Source of the DNA: an uncultured Clostridia bacterium
GTDB taxonomy: Bacteria > Bacillota > Clostridia > Christensenellales > Borkfalkiaceae
Direction: 5' to 3'
DNA: 37,757 nucleotides
Assembly: GCA_934271735.1 (NCBI GenBank)
Contig: CAKQSB010000018.1
Coordinates: forward strand, 1-37,757
Shown one piece after another: positions 16,144-23,710 of the stretch. The translations under genes were made by a program, and so were the position numbers. The notes below the pieces were generated by a model. That model was given only the letters and a program-made list of their open reading frames with translations, had not been told where the DNA came from and ran no database searches. Every line of letters starts with the position of its first letter. The stretch's first letter is position 1.

Positions 16144-16174
16144 ATATAGGAATTTCTGCGTTTTGTCCGCCTGT
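16118..16174 (+). repeat. Short direct duplication at the end of aroF
   Basis: GCGTTTTATCCGCCTGT (16118-16134) recurs with one change at 16158-16174, 40 bp later, spanning the aroF stop codon. It looks like a small local duplication. Confidence 0.6.
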
Positions 16175-16228
16175 AAAGGTTAATAAACGGCGGATAGCTT
16201 ATCGAAAAATTTAAGCGGAGACGGAAAG

Positions 16229-17263
16229 ATGAGAGAAACCGTTATAAAAACAAAAAAACCTTATCGCTATGTTTTAAGCGACACATTCGCGGGATTAAGC
16301 GAGGAGCTTTCGGGCGTTATAAAAAGCGAGAGAATTTTCGTCGTTTACGATAAGAACACCAAAAAGCTTTTCTCCAAAGAAATAAGAGACGAACTCTGCG
16401 ATTTTTCGATTTGCGAAATAACCGTTCCCGAGGGCGAAAAATGCAAGAATTTTTCCGTTTACAAAAGGCTTATCGATAAGCTTAGTTTTAGCGGGGCGGA
16501 CAGAAATTCGGCGATACTCGCCGTCGGCGGCGGGGCGGTAAGCGACCTTGCGGGGTTTGCCGCAGCTACGTTTATGAGAGGGATTTCGTATATTGTTTGT
16601 CCGACGACGATTTTATCGGCGATAGACGCGTCCGTCGGCGGGAAAACGGGTGTGGACACCCTTTACGGAAAAAATCTCGTCGGGGCGTTTTATTCGCCCA
16701 AACTTGTGTACGTAAACTCCGCATGTTTCGATTTTCTGCCGCAAAGGGAAATAGAAAGCGGTATGGGCGAGGCCGTGAAGTATGCTTTTTTAGATAAGTC
16801 GGTTTCGGCGGAAGATTTAACGGGAGATATGGAAAATCTCGTCTTTCGGTGCGTTGAAATAAAAAATAAAATCGTTAAAAAGGACGAGTTCGAAAAACGC
16901 CCGTTAAGCGGCAGAAAGCTTTTGAACCTCGGGCATACGATAGGTCACGCGCTCGAAGCCGAGAGTGGCTATAAGCTTTCTCACGGACTTTGCGTTGCTT
17001 ACGGGATTAAGCGGATAATCGACTTATCGGCGGACTTTTACGGTTTGGATTTGAATGTTATCGACGAGATGAAGTCGCTTTTAAACGTTTATCCGTTCGA
17101 TTTTTCGTTCGAAAAAGACGTGGATTTCAGAGACGTTAAATCGCGGATGATTTTCGATAAAAAAATCGACGGCGATAAAATAAGTATGATTTTGCTTAAA
17201 GGCGTGGGCGCGCCTAAAATAGAAAAAGTGCCGCTCGCAAAGGTGTGGAAGACAATAAAATGA
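16229..17263 (+). CDS. aroB: 3-dehydroquinate synthase
   Basis: The 344-aa protein converts DAHP to 3-dehydroquinate using NAD and a divalent metal. It shows the family's Gly-rich NAD loop AVGGGAVSDLAGFAA, the segment PTTILSAIDASVGGKTGVD with active-site Lys, the Glu in GMGEAVKYAF, and the metal His residues in NLGHTIGHALE and LSHG. Length and motif order are normal. GGAG lies 8 nt before the ATG. It follows aroF after 85 bp that hold only a short direct repeat, and its stop overlaps the aroA start (ATGA). Confidence 0.96.
   Translation: MRETVIKTKKPYRYVLSDTFAGLSEELSGVIKSERIFVVYDKNTKKLFSKEIRDELCDFSICEITVPEGEKCKNFSVYKRLIDKLSFSGADRNSAILAVGGGAVSDLAGFAAATFMRGISYIVCPTTILSAIDASVGGKTGVDTLYGKNLVGAFYSPKLVYVNSACFDFLPQREIESGMGEAVKYAFLDKSVSAEDLTGDMENLVFRCVEIKNKIVKKDEFEKRPLSGRKLLNLGHTIGHALEAESGYKLSHGLCVAYGIKRIIDLSADFYGLDLNVIDEMKSLLNVYPFDFSFEKDVDFRDVKSRMIFDKKIDGDKISMILLKGVGAPKIEKVPLAKVWKTIK
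17015..17027 (-). repeat. Copy 2 of the repeated 12/13-mer
   Basis: ATAAGTCGATTAT on the minus strand within aroB, followed by CCGC. Confidence 0.7.
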
Positions 17264-18522
17264 CGGTTAAAGTTTATCCTTTCAAGGCAGAAGGGGCGGT
17301 TGCCGCGCCGCCGTCAAAATCGTTCGCGCACAGATTTCTTATCGCCGCCGCGCTCAAAAAGGGGCGTACGGTCATAAAAAACATAAGTTCTTCGGCGGAC
17401 GTTCTGAGGACTTGCGATTGTCTGACGGCTCTCGGCGCGAAAATAACCCTCGAAAACGGAAATGCCGTAGTAAAAGGTATAGAAAAAAACTTCGGCGAGG
17501 AAGTTGTTGTTTTAAACGCGGGCGAAAGCGGTTCTACTTTAAGATTTTTAATGCCGATCGTTGCCGCGCTCGGGGTAAAAGCAAAGTTCGTTTGCGAAAA
17601 AAGTCTTTTATCCCGCCCGATGGATGAGCTTATTGCCGTTCTCGGGGAACACGGTGCGAAGACGGAAAAACTTGCGGACGGATACTCCGTTTCGGGTAAA
17701 ATCCGCTCGGGAGAGTATGTCTTGTCGGGCGGGGTGTCCTCGCAGTATGCAAGCGGGCTTGCGTTTGCTTTGCCCCTTTTGCCTTGCGAAAGTTCGATCG
17801 CGTTCACGGACGAACTCGTGAGCAAAGGTTATTTCGATATGACTTGTTCCGTACTCGCGTTCGCGGGCATTGAATATAAAAAAGAGGGCTATAAGTCGAT
17901 TATCGAGGGGAAATACGATTATAATCTCCCCGATGAAATAGTTTGCGACGGTGATTTTTCCGCTATGGCATATCTTTTATGTCTCGGGGCGATATGCGGC
18001 GACGTAACCGTAACGGGTGTAAAAAAAGACGGGCAAGGCGACGGAAAAATAACCGAAATACTGAAAAATATCGGCGCGGAAGTTATTACGGGCGAAAATT
18101 GCGTAAGAGTTAAAAAGCGGAAGATAAATCCCGCAGAGATAGATTGTTCGTCTGTTCCCGATCTCGTTCCCGCCCTTTGCGCCGTTCTTTGTTACGCCGA
18201 CGGCAAAAGCGTTCTTAAAGGTGTTTCGAGGCTTAAATATAAGGAAAGCGACAGGGTGAAAGCTTGTGTGGAAATGTGCGGAAAACTCGGCGTTGCCGCA
18301 AAGCTTAGCGGGGATAATCTGATAATTTCCGGCGGAAATCCGAAAGGCGGAGCAGAGTTGAACGGCTACGGCGACCACAGAATGGTTATGGCGGGAGTTA
18401 TCGCCGCCGCGGGACTTAAAGAAGCTTGCCGAATAACGGACGCGGAAAAAGTCGACAAATCCTATCCCGATTTTTTCGGGGCGGTAACTTGTCTCGGAGG
18501 AAAAATCGATGTCTCGGTTTAA
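17260..18522 (+). CDS. aroA: 3-phosphoshikimate 1-carboxyvinyltransferase (EPSP synthase)
   Basis: The 420-aa enzyme transfers the enolpyruvyl group from PEP to shikimate 3-phosphate. Visible motifs: PPSKSFAHRFL near the N-end (substrate Lys, Ser and Arg), NAGESGSTLRFLMP, SRPMDELIAVLGEHGA, the pair L-K-Y-K-E-S-D-R, and NGYGDHRMVMA near the C-end. The protein lacks an N-terminal extension and has normal length. The start at 17260 is chosen because homologues begin a few residues before the PPSKS motif and the ATG overlaps the aroB stop; an in-frame ATG 15 nt earlier is less likely. The ribosome site is weak, so translational coupling to aroB is likely. Confidence 0.95.
   Translation: MTVKVYPFKAEGAVAAPPSKSFAHRFLIAAALKKGRTVIKNISSSADVLRTCDCLTALGAKITLENGNAVVKGIEKNFGEEVVVLNAGESGSTLRFLMPIVAALGVKAKFVCEKSLLSRPMDELIAVLGEHGAKTEKLADGYSVSGKIRSGEYVLSGGVSSQYASGLAFALPLLPCESSIAFTDELVSKGYFDMTCSVLAFAGIEYKKEGYKSIIEGKYDYNLPDEIVCDGDFSAMAYLLCLGAICGDVTVTGVKKDGQGDGKITEILKNIGAEVITGENCVRVKKRKINPAEIDCSSVPDLVPALCAVLCYADGKSVLKGVSRLKYKESDRVKACVEMCGKLGVAAKLSGDNLIISGGNPKGGAELNGYGDHRMVMAGVIAAAGLKEACRITDAEKVDKSYPDFFGAVTCLGGKIDVSV
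17891..17903 (+). repeat. Copy 3 of the repeated 12/13-mer
   Basis: ATAAGTCGATTAT within aroA. Confidence 0.7.
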
Positions 18523-19600
18523 AGGAAAAGTAATCGAAGCCGAAATTTTCGGCGGGTCGAGAGAAAAAGGCGTAGGTGTGAAAATCAAAGGACTTTCGGG
18601 CTTTTCGTTCGACGAAAAAGAGCTTGAAAAATTTCTTTGTCGGCGTAAACCGTCCGATAAATTTTTCTCCACCGAAAGAAAGGAAAGCGACAAACCCGTT
18701 TTTTCGGACGGACTTTCGGACGGGAAAATAAGCGGAGAGCTTGTTTGCGAGATTTTTAACGAGGACGCGAAAAATACCGAAAAGTCGCGGTTTATCGGTA
18801 TCCCGAGACCCTCTCACGCCGATTACGTGAGGTATCTTACCTTTGGCGAAACCGATTTTTCGGGCGGGGGAGAGTTTTCGGGGAGGATGACCGCGCCTTA
18901 TTCCGTTTTGGGCGGAATTTGCAAACAGATTCTCGAAAAAAACTTCGGAACGGAAATCCGCGCGTATCTCGTTCGGGTCGGTAATGCCGCGGGCAAAGAC
19001 TATTATAACAGCGATATAAATGAAATTTTTAACGGGAAAGAGTATGTTTTTTGCGATAAAAACGGCTTTCCGTCTCTTTCGGACGCGGACGAAATGCTTG
19101 AGGAAATAAAAAAAGCCAAGCTTTCGGGCGACAGCGTGGGGGCAGAGATAGAATGTGTCGTAAAAAACGCGCCCGCAGGGCTCGGCGGTTCGCTTTTCGG
19201 CGGAATGGAAGGAAAAATCGCTTATCTTGCTTATGCGATTCCCGCGGTTAAAAGCGTGGAATTCGGCTTAGGGGGCAAGCTTTCGGAAAGTTTCGGGAGC
19301 GAGGCGAACGACGGTATGGCGTTTGACGAAAACGGAAAAGCGGTTTTTCTTTCGAACAATTCCGGCGGCATAGACGGCGGAATTTCCAACGGAAACGACA
19401 TCGTTTTCAGAGCGGCTTTAAAACCCGCGCCGACGATTTCCAAACCGCAGAAAACCGTCGACCTTATAAACAGACAAAACGTTGAAGTAAGTTTTTGCGG
19501 GCGGAACGACGTCTGCGTGGGCGTGAGAGCCGTACCCGTTATCGAAAGCGCGGCGGCAATCGCCGTTCTGGACGAAATATTAAGCAAACAGACAAAATAA
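18509..19600 (+). CDS. aroC: Chorismate synthase, divergent form
   Basis: The 363-aa protein should remove phosphate from EPSP to give chorismate with reduced FMN. Family features are present: R-R-x-P near residue 45, T-E-R-K-E-S-D, SHADY with His103, SGGGEFSGR, NDGMAF, and NNSGGIDGGISNG. However, the N-terminal FGESHG motif reads FGGSREKG, so the conserved His is Arg18, and the usual A-R-E-T of the FMN loop is G-R-M-T. The protein therefore belongs to a divergent branch or has altered chemistry. GGAGG lies 8 nt before the ATG, inside the end of aroA; the genes overlap by 14 bp. It is the only candidate in a complete pathway operon, so activity is likely. Confidence 0.9.
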   Translation: MSRFKGKVIEAEIFGGSREKGVGVKIKGLSGFSFDEKELEKFLCRRKPSDKFFSTERKESDKPVFSDGLSDGKISGELVCEIFNEDAKNTEKSRFIGIPRPSHADYVRYLTFGETDFSGGGEFSGRMTAPYSVLGGICKQILEKNFGTEIRAYLVRVGNAAGKDYYNSDINEIFNGKEYVFCDKNGFPSLSDADEMLEEIKKAKLSGDSVGAEIECVVKNAPAGLGGSLFGGMEGKIAYLAYAIPAVKSVEFGLGGKLSESFGSEANDGMAFDENGKAVFLSNNSGGIDGGISNGNDIVFRAALKPAPTISKPQKTVDLINRQNVEVSFCGRNDVCVGVRAVPVIESAAAIAVLDEILSKQTK

Positions 19601-19626
19601 AAACGGCTCGCAAAGCGACAAGTAAA

Positions 19627-19632
19627 TAGAAT
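19627..19632 (+). promoter_or_regulatory. Possible -10 element for the chorismate mutase gene
   Basis: TAGAAT ends 8 nt before the ATG at 19641, which has no Shine-Dalgarno site. No -35 is visible. It may allow an internal leaderless transcript in the aro operon. Confidence 0.35.
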
Positions 19633-19640
19633 TACAAAAA

Positions 19641-20528
19641 ATGGATATTAAAGATTTAAGAAAACAAATCGACGAAAAGGACGATAAATTAAGTGAAATT
19701 TTTACCGAAAGAATGCTTTTATGCAAGGAGATCGGTAAGGTTAAGGCTCGGGAGAACGTTGCGATAAACGCTTTGGGGCGCGAAAACGAAATTATCGCAA
19801 GGGTGGCGAAAAATAAGCCCGAAGAGCTCGTTAAATACGTGGCTTTGCTTTACAGAAATATTTTTTCGTTGAGCAAAGCTTATCAGAGCGAATTTTATGC
19901 CGAAAATGCCGAAATTTGCAAAAAAATAGCGGGGTATATCGGGCAAACGGACAAAGTTTCGGCTCAAATTGCCGTTTTCGGCGGCGAAAAAGCTCGCTTT
20001 GCGGCTCAAAGATCCTTCCCCGTTACGGTTATCACCGATTTCAAAACCGCGGAAGGGGCGATAAAGGCAATTAAAAGCGGTTTATGCGAATTTGCCGTTC
20101 TGCCCGCGGGCGAAAACGGTTGTTTTAATGAGGAAGTTATAAAATCGATAGTCGAGAACGAACTTTTTATCGTGAAAACAATCGAAACGGAGAACACGGG
20201 AGGAGAAGAGAACACGAAAGCATGCGGGAAAAACAAGTTTGTCGTTCTGTCTTTCCGCGGCGAAATTTTCAAGGGCGCGGACAGGGTTTCGGTCGCGCTC
20301 GAGCTTAACAATCGCCCGGGTAGCTTGCTTATGCCGATTTCGAGAATTTCCGGCGCTGCGTTTAACGTCACGGAGATAAAAAGCATTGCGGAAAATTCGT
20401 TCAAAACCCTTGTCTTTATCGAATTCGAGTGTGATATTTCCTCTCGGGAAGCTTTGAATCTGATGTCCGAACTCAAGGTTTCGTCCGAAAACTTCTTTTT
20501 TCTCGGCGCGTATAAACAGACGGTTTGA
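19641..20528 (+). CDS. pheA: Chorismate mutase with lobe-deleted prephenate dehydratase and ACT domain
   Basis: The 295-aa protein has the order of a P-protein. Residues 1-85 are an AroQ-type chorismate mutase (LRKQID, ERM, KVKA, GREN). Residues about 105-205 resemble the first lobe of prephenate dehydratase (FKTAEGAIKAIKSGLCEFAVLP), but the second lobe of about 75 residues is absent and the catalytic Thr-Arg-Phe reads Asn-Lys-Phe (GKNKFVVLS). Residues about 217-295 are an ACT domain (NNRPGSL). Bacterial P-proteins are usually over 350 residues. Chorismate mutase activity is likely; dehydratase activity is not. The remnant may now only link the mutase to the ACT sensor. There is no Shine-Dalgarno site. 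Confidence 0.8.
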   Translation: MDIKDLRKQIDEKDDKLSEIFTERMLLCKEIGKVKARENVAINALGRENEIIARVAKNKPEELVKYVALLYRNIFSLSKAYQSEFYAENAEICKKIAGYIGQTDKVSAQIAVFGGEKARFAAQRSFPVTVITDFKTAEGAIKAIKSGLCEFAVLPAGENGCFNEEVIKSIVENELFIVKTIETENTGGEENTKACGKNKFVVLSFRGEIFKGADRVSVALELNNRPGSLLMPISRISGAAFNVTEIKSIAENSFKTLVFIEFECDISSREALNLMSELKVSSENFFFLGAYKQTV

Positions 20529-20546
20529 TTGCATCGGCTTTGCGGT

Positions 20547-21770
20547 ATGAAAAAATATTATCTTATCGGCGAAAAACTTTCGCATAGTTATTCCGTGGAT
20601 ATTCACTCTCTTTTCGGGCTGAATTACGAACTTAAAGAGCTTTCCGCGGAAGAAGTAGGTGATTTTCTTCAAAAAAAAGACTTTGACGGCTTAAACGTTA
20701 CCATCCCATATAAAAAAACGGTAATTCCTTATCTCGACGAGGTCAACGAAATCGCGAAAAACATAGGCGCGGTGAACACGATCGTAAACGAAAACGGAAA
20801 ACTTAAAGGGTATAATACCGATTATTTCGGTTTGAAATACGCCCTTTCTTCTGCGGGAATAGAGATTAAAGATAAGCGCGTTGCCGTTCTCGGAAGCGGC
20901 GGGGCATCTTTAACGGCGCAAAAACTTGCCGAAGATCTCGGTGCGGCGGAAATTTCGGTCGTTTCGAGGAACGGCGAATTAAATTATGCGAACGTTTACG
21001 AAAAAATCGACCCGCAAGTTATAATAAACGCAACGCCCGTAGGTATGTTTCCGAACGAAAACGGGAAACCGATCGAGCTTAACAAGTTTAAAAATCTCGG
21101 AGGCGTTTTCGATTGCGTTTACAATCCGTATAGAACAAGGCTTGTTTTAAACGCCGAAAAACTCGGGATAAGGGCTGTGGGCGGACTTAAAATGCTTGCG
21201 GCGCAGGGCGTTTATTCGGAATTTTTATGGGGCGAAACGGAATTAAAAAAAGAAAATATCGAGCTTGCGTATAAAAATCTGTTCGGAAAAGAAGTCAATA
21301 TCGCTCTTATCGGTATGCCCGGCGCGGGGAAAACCTGTTTGGGGAAACTCGTTGCCGAAAAGCTGAAAAAACCGTTTTACGACACGGACGAACTTTGCGA
21401 AAAACTTTCGGGTCTTACTCCCGAAGAAACTATAGAGGGGTACGGAGAAAAGAAGTTTCGGGAAATCGAAAATATGGCGACGGATCGGGTTTCGCGCGTT
21501 CGCGGGGCGGTTATTGCGACGGGCGGCGGAACGGTTTTAAACGAAGAAAACATTTTAAAATTAAGGTCTTCGAGCGTCGTCGTATATATCGGGAGAGACC
21601 TCGGGAAACTTTCTTTAAAGCAAAGACCTTTATCAAAAAGTACGCCTATAAGTCGATTATTCGAACAAAGAGAGGGGTATTACCTCGCCGCGAGCGACAT
21701 AAAAATCAAAAACGACGGTGAAAAAGACGAAGCGGCGGAGAAAATAATCGGGAGCGTTTTTAAGATATGA
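20547..21770 (+). CDS. aroE-aroK: Shikimate dehydrogenase-shikimate kinase fusion
   Basis: A 407-aa bifunctional protein. The first part, about 1-245, is AroE: SHSYS near residue 13, NVTIPYKK with the catalytic Lys, GAVNTIV, GYNTDYFG with the catalytic Asp, the NADP fold VLGSGGAS, and GLKMLAAQG. The second part, about 250-407, is AroK: Walker A GMPGAGKT (256-263), DTDELC, E-K-K-F-R-E-I-E, ATGGGTV and R-P-L-S in the lid. It would reduce 3-dehydroshikimate and phosphorylate the shikimate formed. Only a short linker (about 245-252) separates the domains, so this looks like a real fusion. The start at 20547 is set by the MKKYYLIG opening; the ribosome site is poor. Confidence 0.93.
   Translation: MKKYYLIGEKLSHSYSVDIHSLFGLNYELKELSAEEVGDFLQKKDFDGLNVTIPYKKTVIPYLDEVNEIAKNIGAVNTIVNENGKLKGYNTDYFGLKYALSSAGIEIKDKRVAVLGSGGASLTAQKLAEDLGAAEISVVSRNGELNYANVYEKIDPQVIINATPVGMFPNENGKPIELNKFKNLGGVFDCVYNPYRTRLVLNAEKLGIRAVGGLKMLAAQGVYSEFLWGETELKKENIELAYKNLFGKEVNIALIGMPGAGKTCLGKLVAEKLKKPFYDTDELCEKLSGLTPEETIEGYGEKKFREIENMATDRVSRVRGAVIATGGGTVLNEENILKLRSSSVVVYIGRDLGKLSLKQRPLSKSTPISRLFEQREGYYLAASDIKIKNDGEKDEAAEKIIGSVFKI
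21648..21660 (+). repeat. Copy 4 of the repeated 12/13-mer
   Basis: ATAAGTCGATTAT within aroE-aroK, in a different frame from copies 1 and 3 (Ile-Ser-Arg-Leu). Confidence 0.7.
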
Positions 21771-22198
21771 AAAAAATCATAGTGATAAACGGAGCTAACC
21801 TTAATATGCTCGGGATAAGAGAACCCGAGATTTACGGGAAAAAGACTTATAAAGACCTTGTTAAGTTTATAAAAACCGAAGCGAAAAACGCGGACGTAAA
21901 ATGCAAAATCGTAAATTCAAACCACGAGGGCGATATCGTGGAGTTTATTCAGAAAGCCTATAAAAAGTACGACGGGATTATTATAAACGCGGGCGCGTAC
22001 ACGCACACGAGCATCGCGATAGCGGACGCGCTTTCTGCGGTCGGAATTCCTGCCGTCGAGGTGCATTTAACGGATATCAATGCCCGCGAGGAATTCAGAA
22101 AAAGAAGTTTTATTTCTCCGATTGCCGAAAAGGTTATCGCGGGGAAAGGTTTTTCGGGTTACGCCGAAGCGATAGGCTACCTCGCCCGGAAAAATTAA
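21767..22198 (+). CDS. aroQ: 3-dehydroquinate dehydratase, type II
   Basis: The 143-aa protein has the size of the dodecameric type II enzyme, which removes water from 3-dehydroquinate. Key residues are visible: NGANLNMLG near the start, Tyr in PEIYG, NSNHEGDIV, NAGAYTHTS and the catalytic His in VEVHL. The family usually has N-P-G-A; here it is N-A-G-A. The start overlaps the aroE-aroK stop by ATGA. It closes the operon and completes all seven steps from DAHP synthesis to chorismate. Confidence 0.96.
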   Translation: MKKIIVINGANLNMLGIREPEIYGKKTYKDLVKFIKTEAKNADVKCKIVNSNHEGDIVEFIQKAYKKYDGIIINAGAYTHTSIAIADALSAVGIPAVEVHLTDINAREEFRKRSFISPIAEKVIAGKGFSGYAEAIGYLARKN

Positions 22199-22210
22199 AT
22201 TTTCATATAT

Positions 22211-22308
22211 AAAAGCCTGCCGGGGAGTGATATGCGCTTCCAAAAGTTTTGCTTTTCTGTCTAACTTTTGGGGTGCCTATCAGAGAGTCGCGGCAGGCTT
22301 TATTTTTC
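22211..22308 (+). terminator. Long hairpin terminator of the aro operon
   Basis: AAAGCCTGCCG (22212-22222) pairs with CGGCAGGCTTT (22291-22301). Inside, TGATA/TATCA (22228-22232, 22278-22282) and CCAAAAGTT/AACTTTTGG (22240-22248, 22263-22271) extend the stem, with an internal loop. A TTTATTTTT tract follows, and TTTTATATAT on the other strand, so it may serve both convergent genes. Its length is unusual for a plain terminator. Confidence 0.75.
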
Positions 22309-22379
22309 GGTTGCAGATAGCCGCTACGGAAAAGTTGCGTTAATCCGTTTGGCTGTAATTTTCGGCGGTTTATCCGATT

Positions 22380-22529
22380 TTACTTGTTTTTATCGTTGAA
22401 ATCGCCGCAACAAGTGCAGTTTTTGCCCGAGCAGGTTATCTTTACCGTGCCGAGAGTGCAATTCTGTCCGTGGTAGTTGTGTTCGCAATCGCAAACGTCG
22501 CATTTAATGCTGTCGTTTTTATTCTGCAT
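22380..22529 (-). CDS. DUF1540 small cysteine-rich protein
   Basis: A 49-aa protein with six cysteines: C-D-V-C-D-C at residues 10-15, Cys24, Cys33, and C-T-C-C at 38-41. The core K-C-D-V-C-D-C-x-H-N-Y and the final C-G-D-F fit DUF1540, a small probably metal-binding domain common in spore-forming Bacillota. GGAGG lies 8 nt before the ATG. A promoter-like sequence of the forespore sigma-G type is at 22558-22587. It converges on the aro operon; the long hairpin at 22211-22308 may terminate both. Function unknown. Confidence 0.85.
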   Translation of the reverse strand: MQNKNDSIKCDVCDCEHNYHGQNCTLGTVKITCSGKNCTCCGDFNDKNK

Positions 22530-22557
22530 ATAAAAGACCTCCTTTTAAGTCCTTTTC

Positions 22558-22587
22558 TATTATGAACGTAAAAGAAGGTTTTTATAC
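22558..22587 (-). promoter_or_regulatory. Sigma-G-like promoter of the DUF1540 gene
   Basis: On the minus strand GTATA (22587-22583), 18 nt, CATAATA (22564-22558). This fits the Bacillus sigma-G pattern GHATR-N17/18-CATnHTA. A leader of about 20 nt leads to the ribosome site. Confidence 0.5.
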
Positions 22588-22590
22588 AGC

Positions 22591-22633
22591 CGAATTTAAT
22601 AAAACGAATTTAATAAAACGAGTTTAGTTAAAA
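22591..22633. repeat. 14-bp tandem repeat
   Basis: CGAATTTAATAAAA at 22591-22604 and 22605-22618 is followed by a diverged copy (CGAGTTTAGTTAAAA, 22619-22633). It lies between the DegV stop and the DUF1540 promoter. Confidence 0.6.
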
Positions 22634-22654
22634 CGGCAAAATATTTTTAAGATT

Positions 22655-23500
22655 TTATTCTGCGTCGTTGATGTAGAGAATCCCGAGCGTGTTTTTGCCG
22701 CAGTGGCTCGAAACGGTGCAGCCCGCAGTCGTTTCGTAAACGTTTTCGAAACCGTATTCGGCAACCACCGCTTTCGCCGCTTCCACAAGTTCGGCATCCG
22801 CAACGCTGTGCGTGATGAAGATTACCGATTTATCGGGGTGGCAGTATTTTTCGAGCGTGCCTCTGCAGTATTTTGTAACGCAGTCCGCCATTTTTCCGCG
22901 GAATTTCTCGGTGTTCTTCATATTTCCGTCGATAACCTCGATTTCGGGTCTGATGCGGAGAAGGTTTGCGCCGAGAAGGGCAAGACCGGAGCATCTGCCG
23001 CCTTTATAGAGGTAATCGAGCCTTTCGATAATGAAGCTTGCCTGAACTTTGGGAATACGTTTTTTAACCATTTCCACGATTTCTTCGGGAGAAGAGATTG
23101 TCTCGGTAAGTTTTTTCGCATAAATCGCTTCGAGCGAAATACCGGTGGAAAGCGTTCGGCTGTCGATGACGTAAACGTTTTTGAAATTCTTCGCGGCGTT
23201 CACGGCGTTGTTGTACGCGCTCGACATTTCGGAAGATATATCGAAGTGAATGATAGCGTCGTAATCTTTAAGAATGTTTTCGAAAAACTCCTTGAACGCT
23301 TCTTCGTTTACGGCATTGGTTTTGGGAAGTGTTTTGTTTTTGTCGGCGTACTCGAAAATTTCGAGCGGTTCGACCTCTCCGTCATAAAAGAACTTATCGC
23401 CCATATTAACTCCGAAAGGAATTACTTTAAAGTCGTATTTGTCTATGAGCTCTTTGGAAAGATCGCACGCGCTGTCGAGAGTGATTGCAATTTTTTTCAT
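22655..23500 (-). CDS. DegV-family fatty-acid-binding protein
   Basis: The 281-aa protein is a full-length DegV member: ITLDSACDLS at the start, the central S-S-x-M-S-S-A-Y-N-N-A lipid-binding loop, D-S-R-T-L-S-T-G, the segment RLDYLYKGGRCSG, and a C-terminal G-C-x-V-S-S-H-C-G-x-x-x-L-G. DegV (FakB-like) proteins hold a fatty acid and can present it to a kinase FakA; no fakA is in the window. GGAG is 6 nt before the ATG. A strong promoter and a leader hairpin lie upstream. It is divergent from the MFS gene. Confidence 0.93.
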   Translation of the reverse strand: MKKIAITLDSACDLSKELIDKYDFKVIPFGVNMGDKFFYDGEVEPLEIFEYADKNKTLPKTNAVNEEAFKEFFENILKDYDAIIHFDISSEMSSAYNNAVNAAKNFKNVYVIDSRTLSTGISLEAIYAKKLTETISSPEEIVEMVKKRIPKVQASFIIERLDYLYKGGRCSGLALLGANLLRIRPEIEVIDGNMKNTEKFRGKMADCVTKYCRGTLEKYCHPDKSVIFITHSVADAELVEAAKAVVAEYGFENVYETTAGCTVSSHCGKNTLGILYINDAE

Positions 23501-23525
23501 ATTATTCTCCGAAAATTGAGATTTA

Positions 23526-23552
23526 TTCGGGTAAGCGAAAAGACTACCCGAA
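23526..23552 (-). other. Hairpin in the degV leader
   Basis: TTCGGGTA (23526-23533) and TACCCGAA (23545-23552) form an 8-bp stem that begins close to the expected transcription start. It may protect the 5' end or bind a repressor. Confidence 0.5.
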
Positions 23553-23556
23553 CATT

Positions 23557-23585
23557 ATTATATATTATCGGCAAATATTTTTCAA
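23557..23585 (-). promoter_or_regulatory. Sigma-A promoter of degV
   Basis: TTGAAA (23585-23580), 17 nt, TATAAT (23562-23557) on the minus strand. Confidence 0.8.
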
Positions 23586-23672
23586 ATAAAATAAGTGAAA
23601 ATCGCGTTATTTTTTCTTTTTCACGAAAAAAACGAAATAAATCATAAAAATTTGTATTTTGCGGTAAAAGGT

Positions 23673-23701
23673 TTGCTTTAAAAATTCGGTTGTGTTAGAA
23701 T
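23673..23701 (+). promoter_or_regulatory. Promoter of the MFS gene
   Basis: TTGCTT (23673-23678), 17 nt, TAGAAT (23696-23701). The ATG starts 9 nt after the -10, so the transcript would have almost no leader. Confidence 0.6.
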
Positions 23702-23710
23702 TGACGCATT

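Noticed and set aside
22211..22308. Known RNA such as 6S, SRP RNA or a riboswitch
   Set aside because: I could not match the conserved loops of these classes; position and T run favour a terminator.
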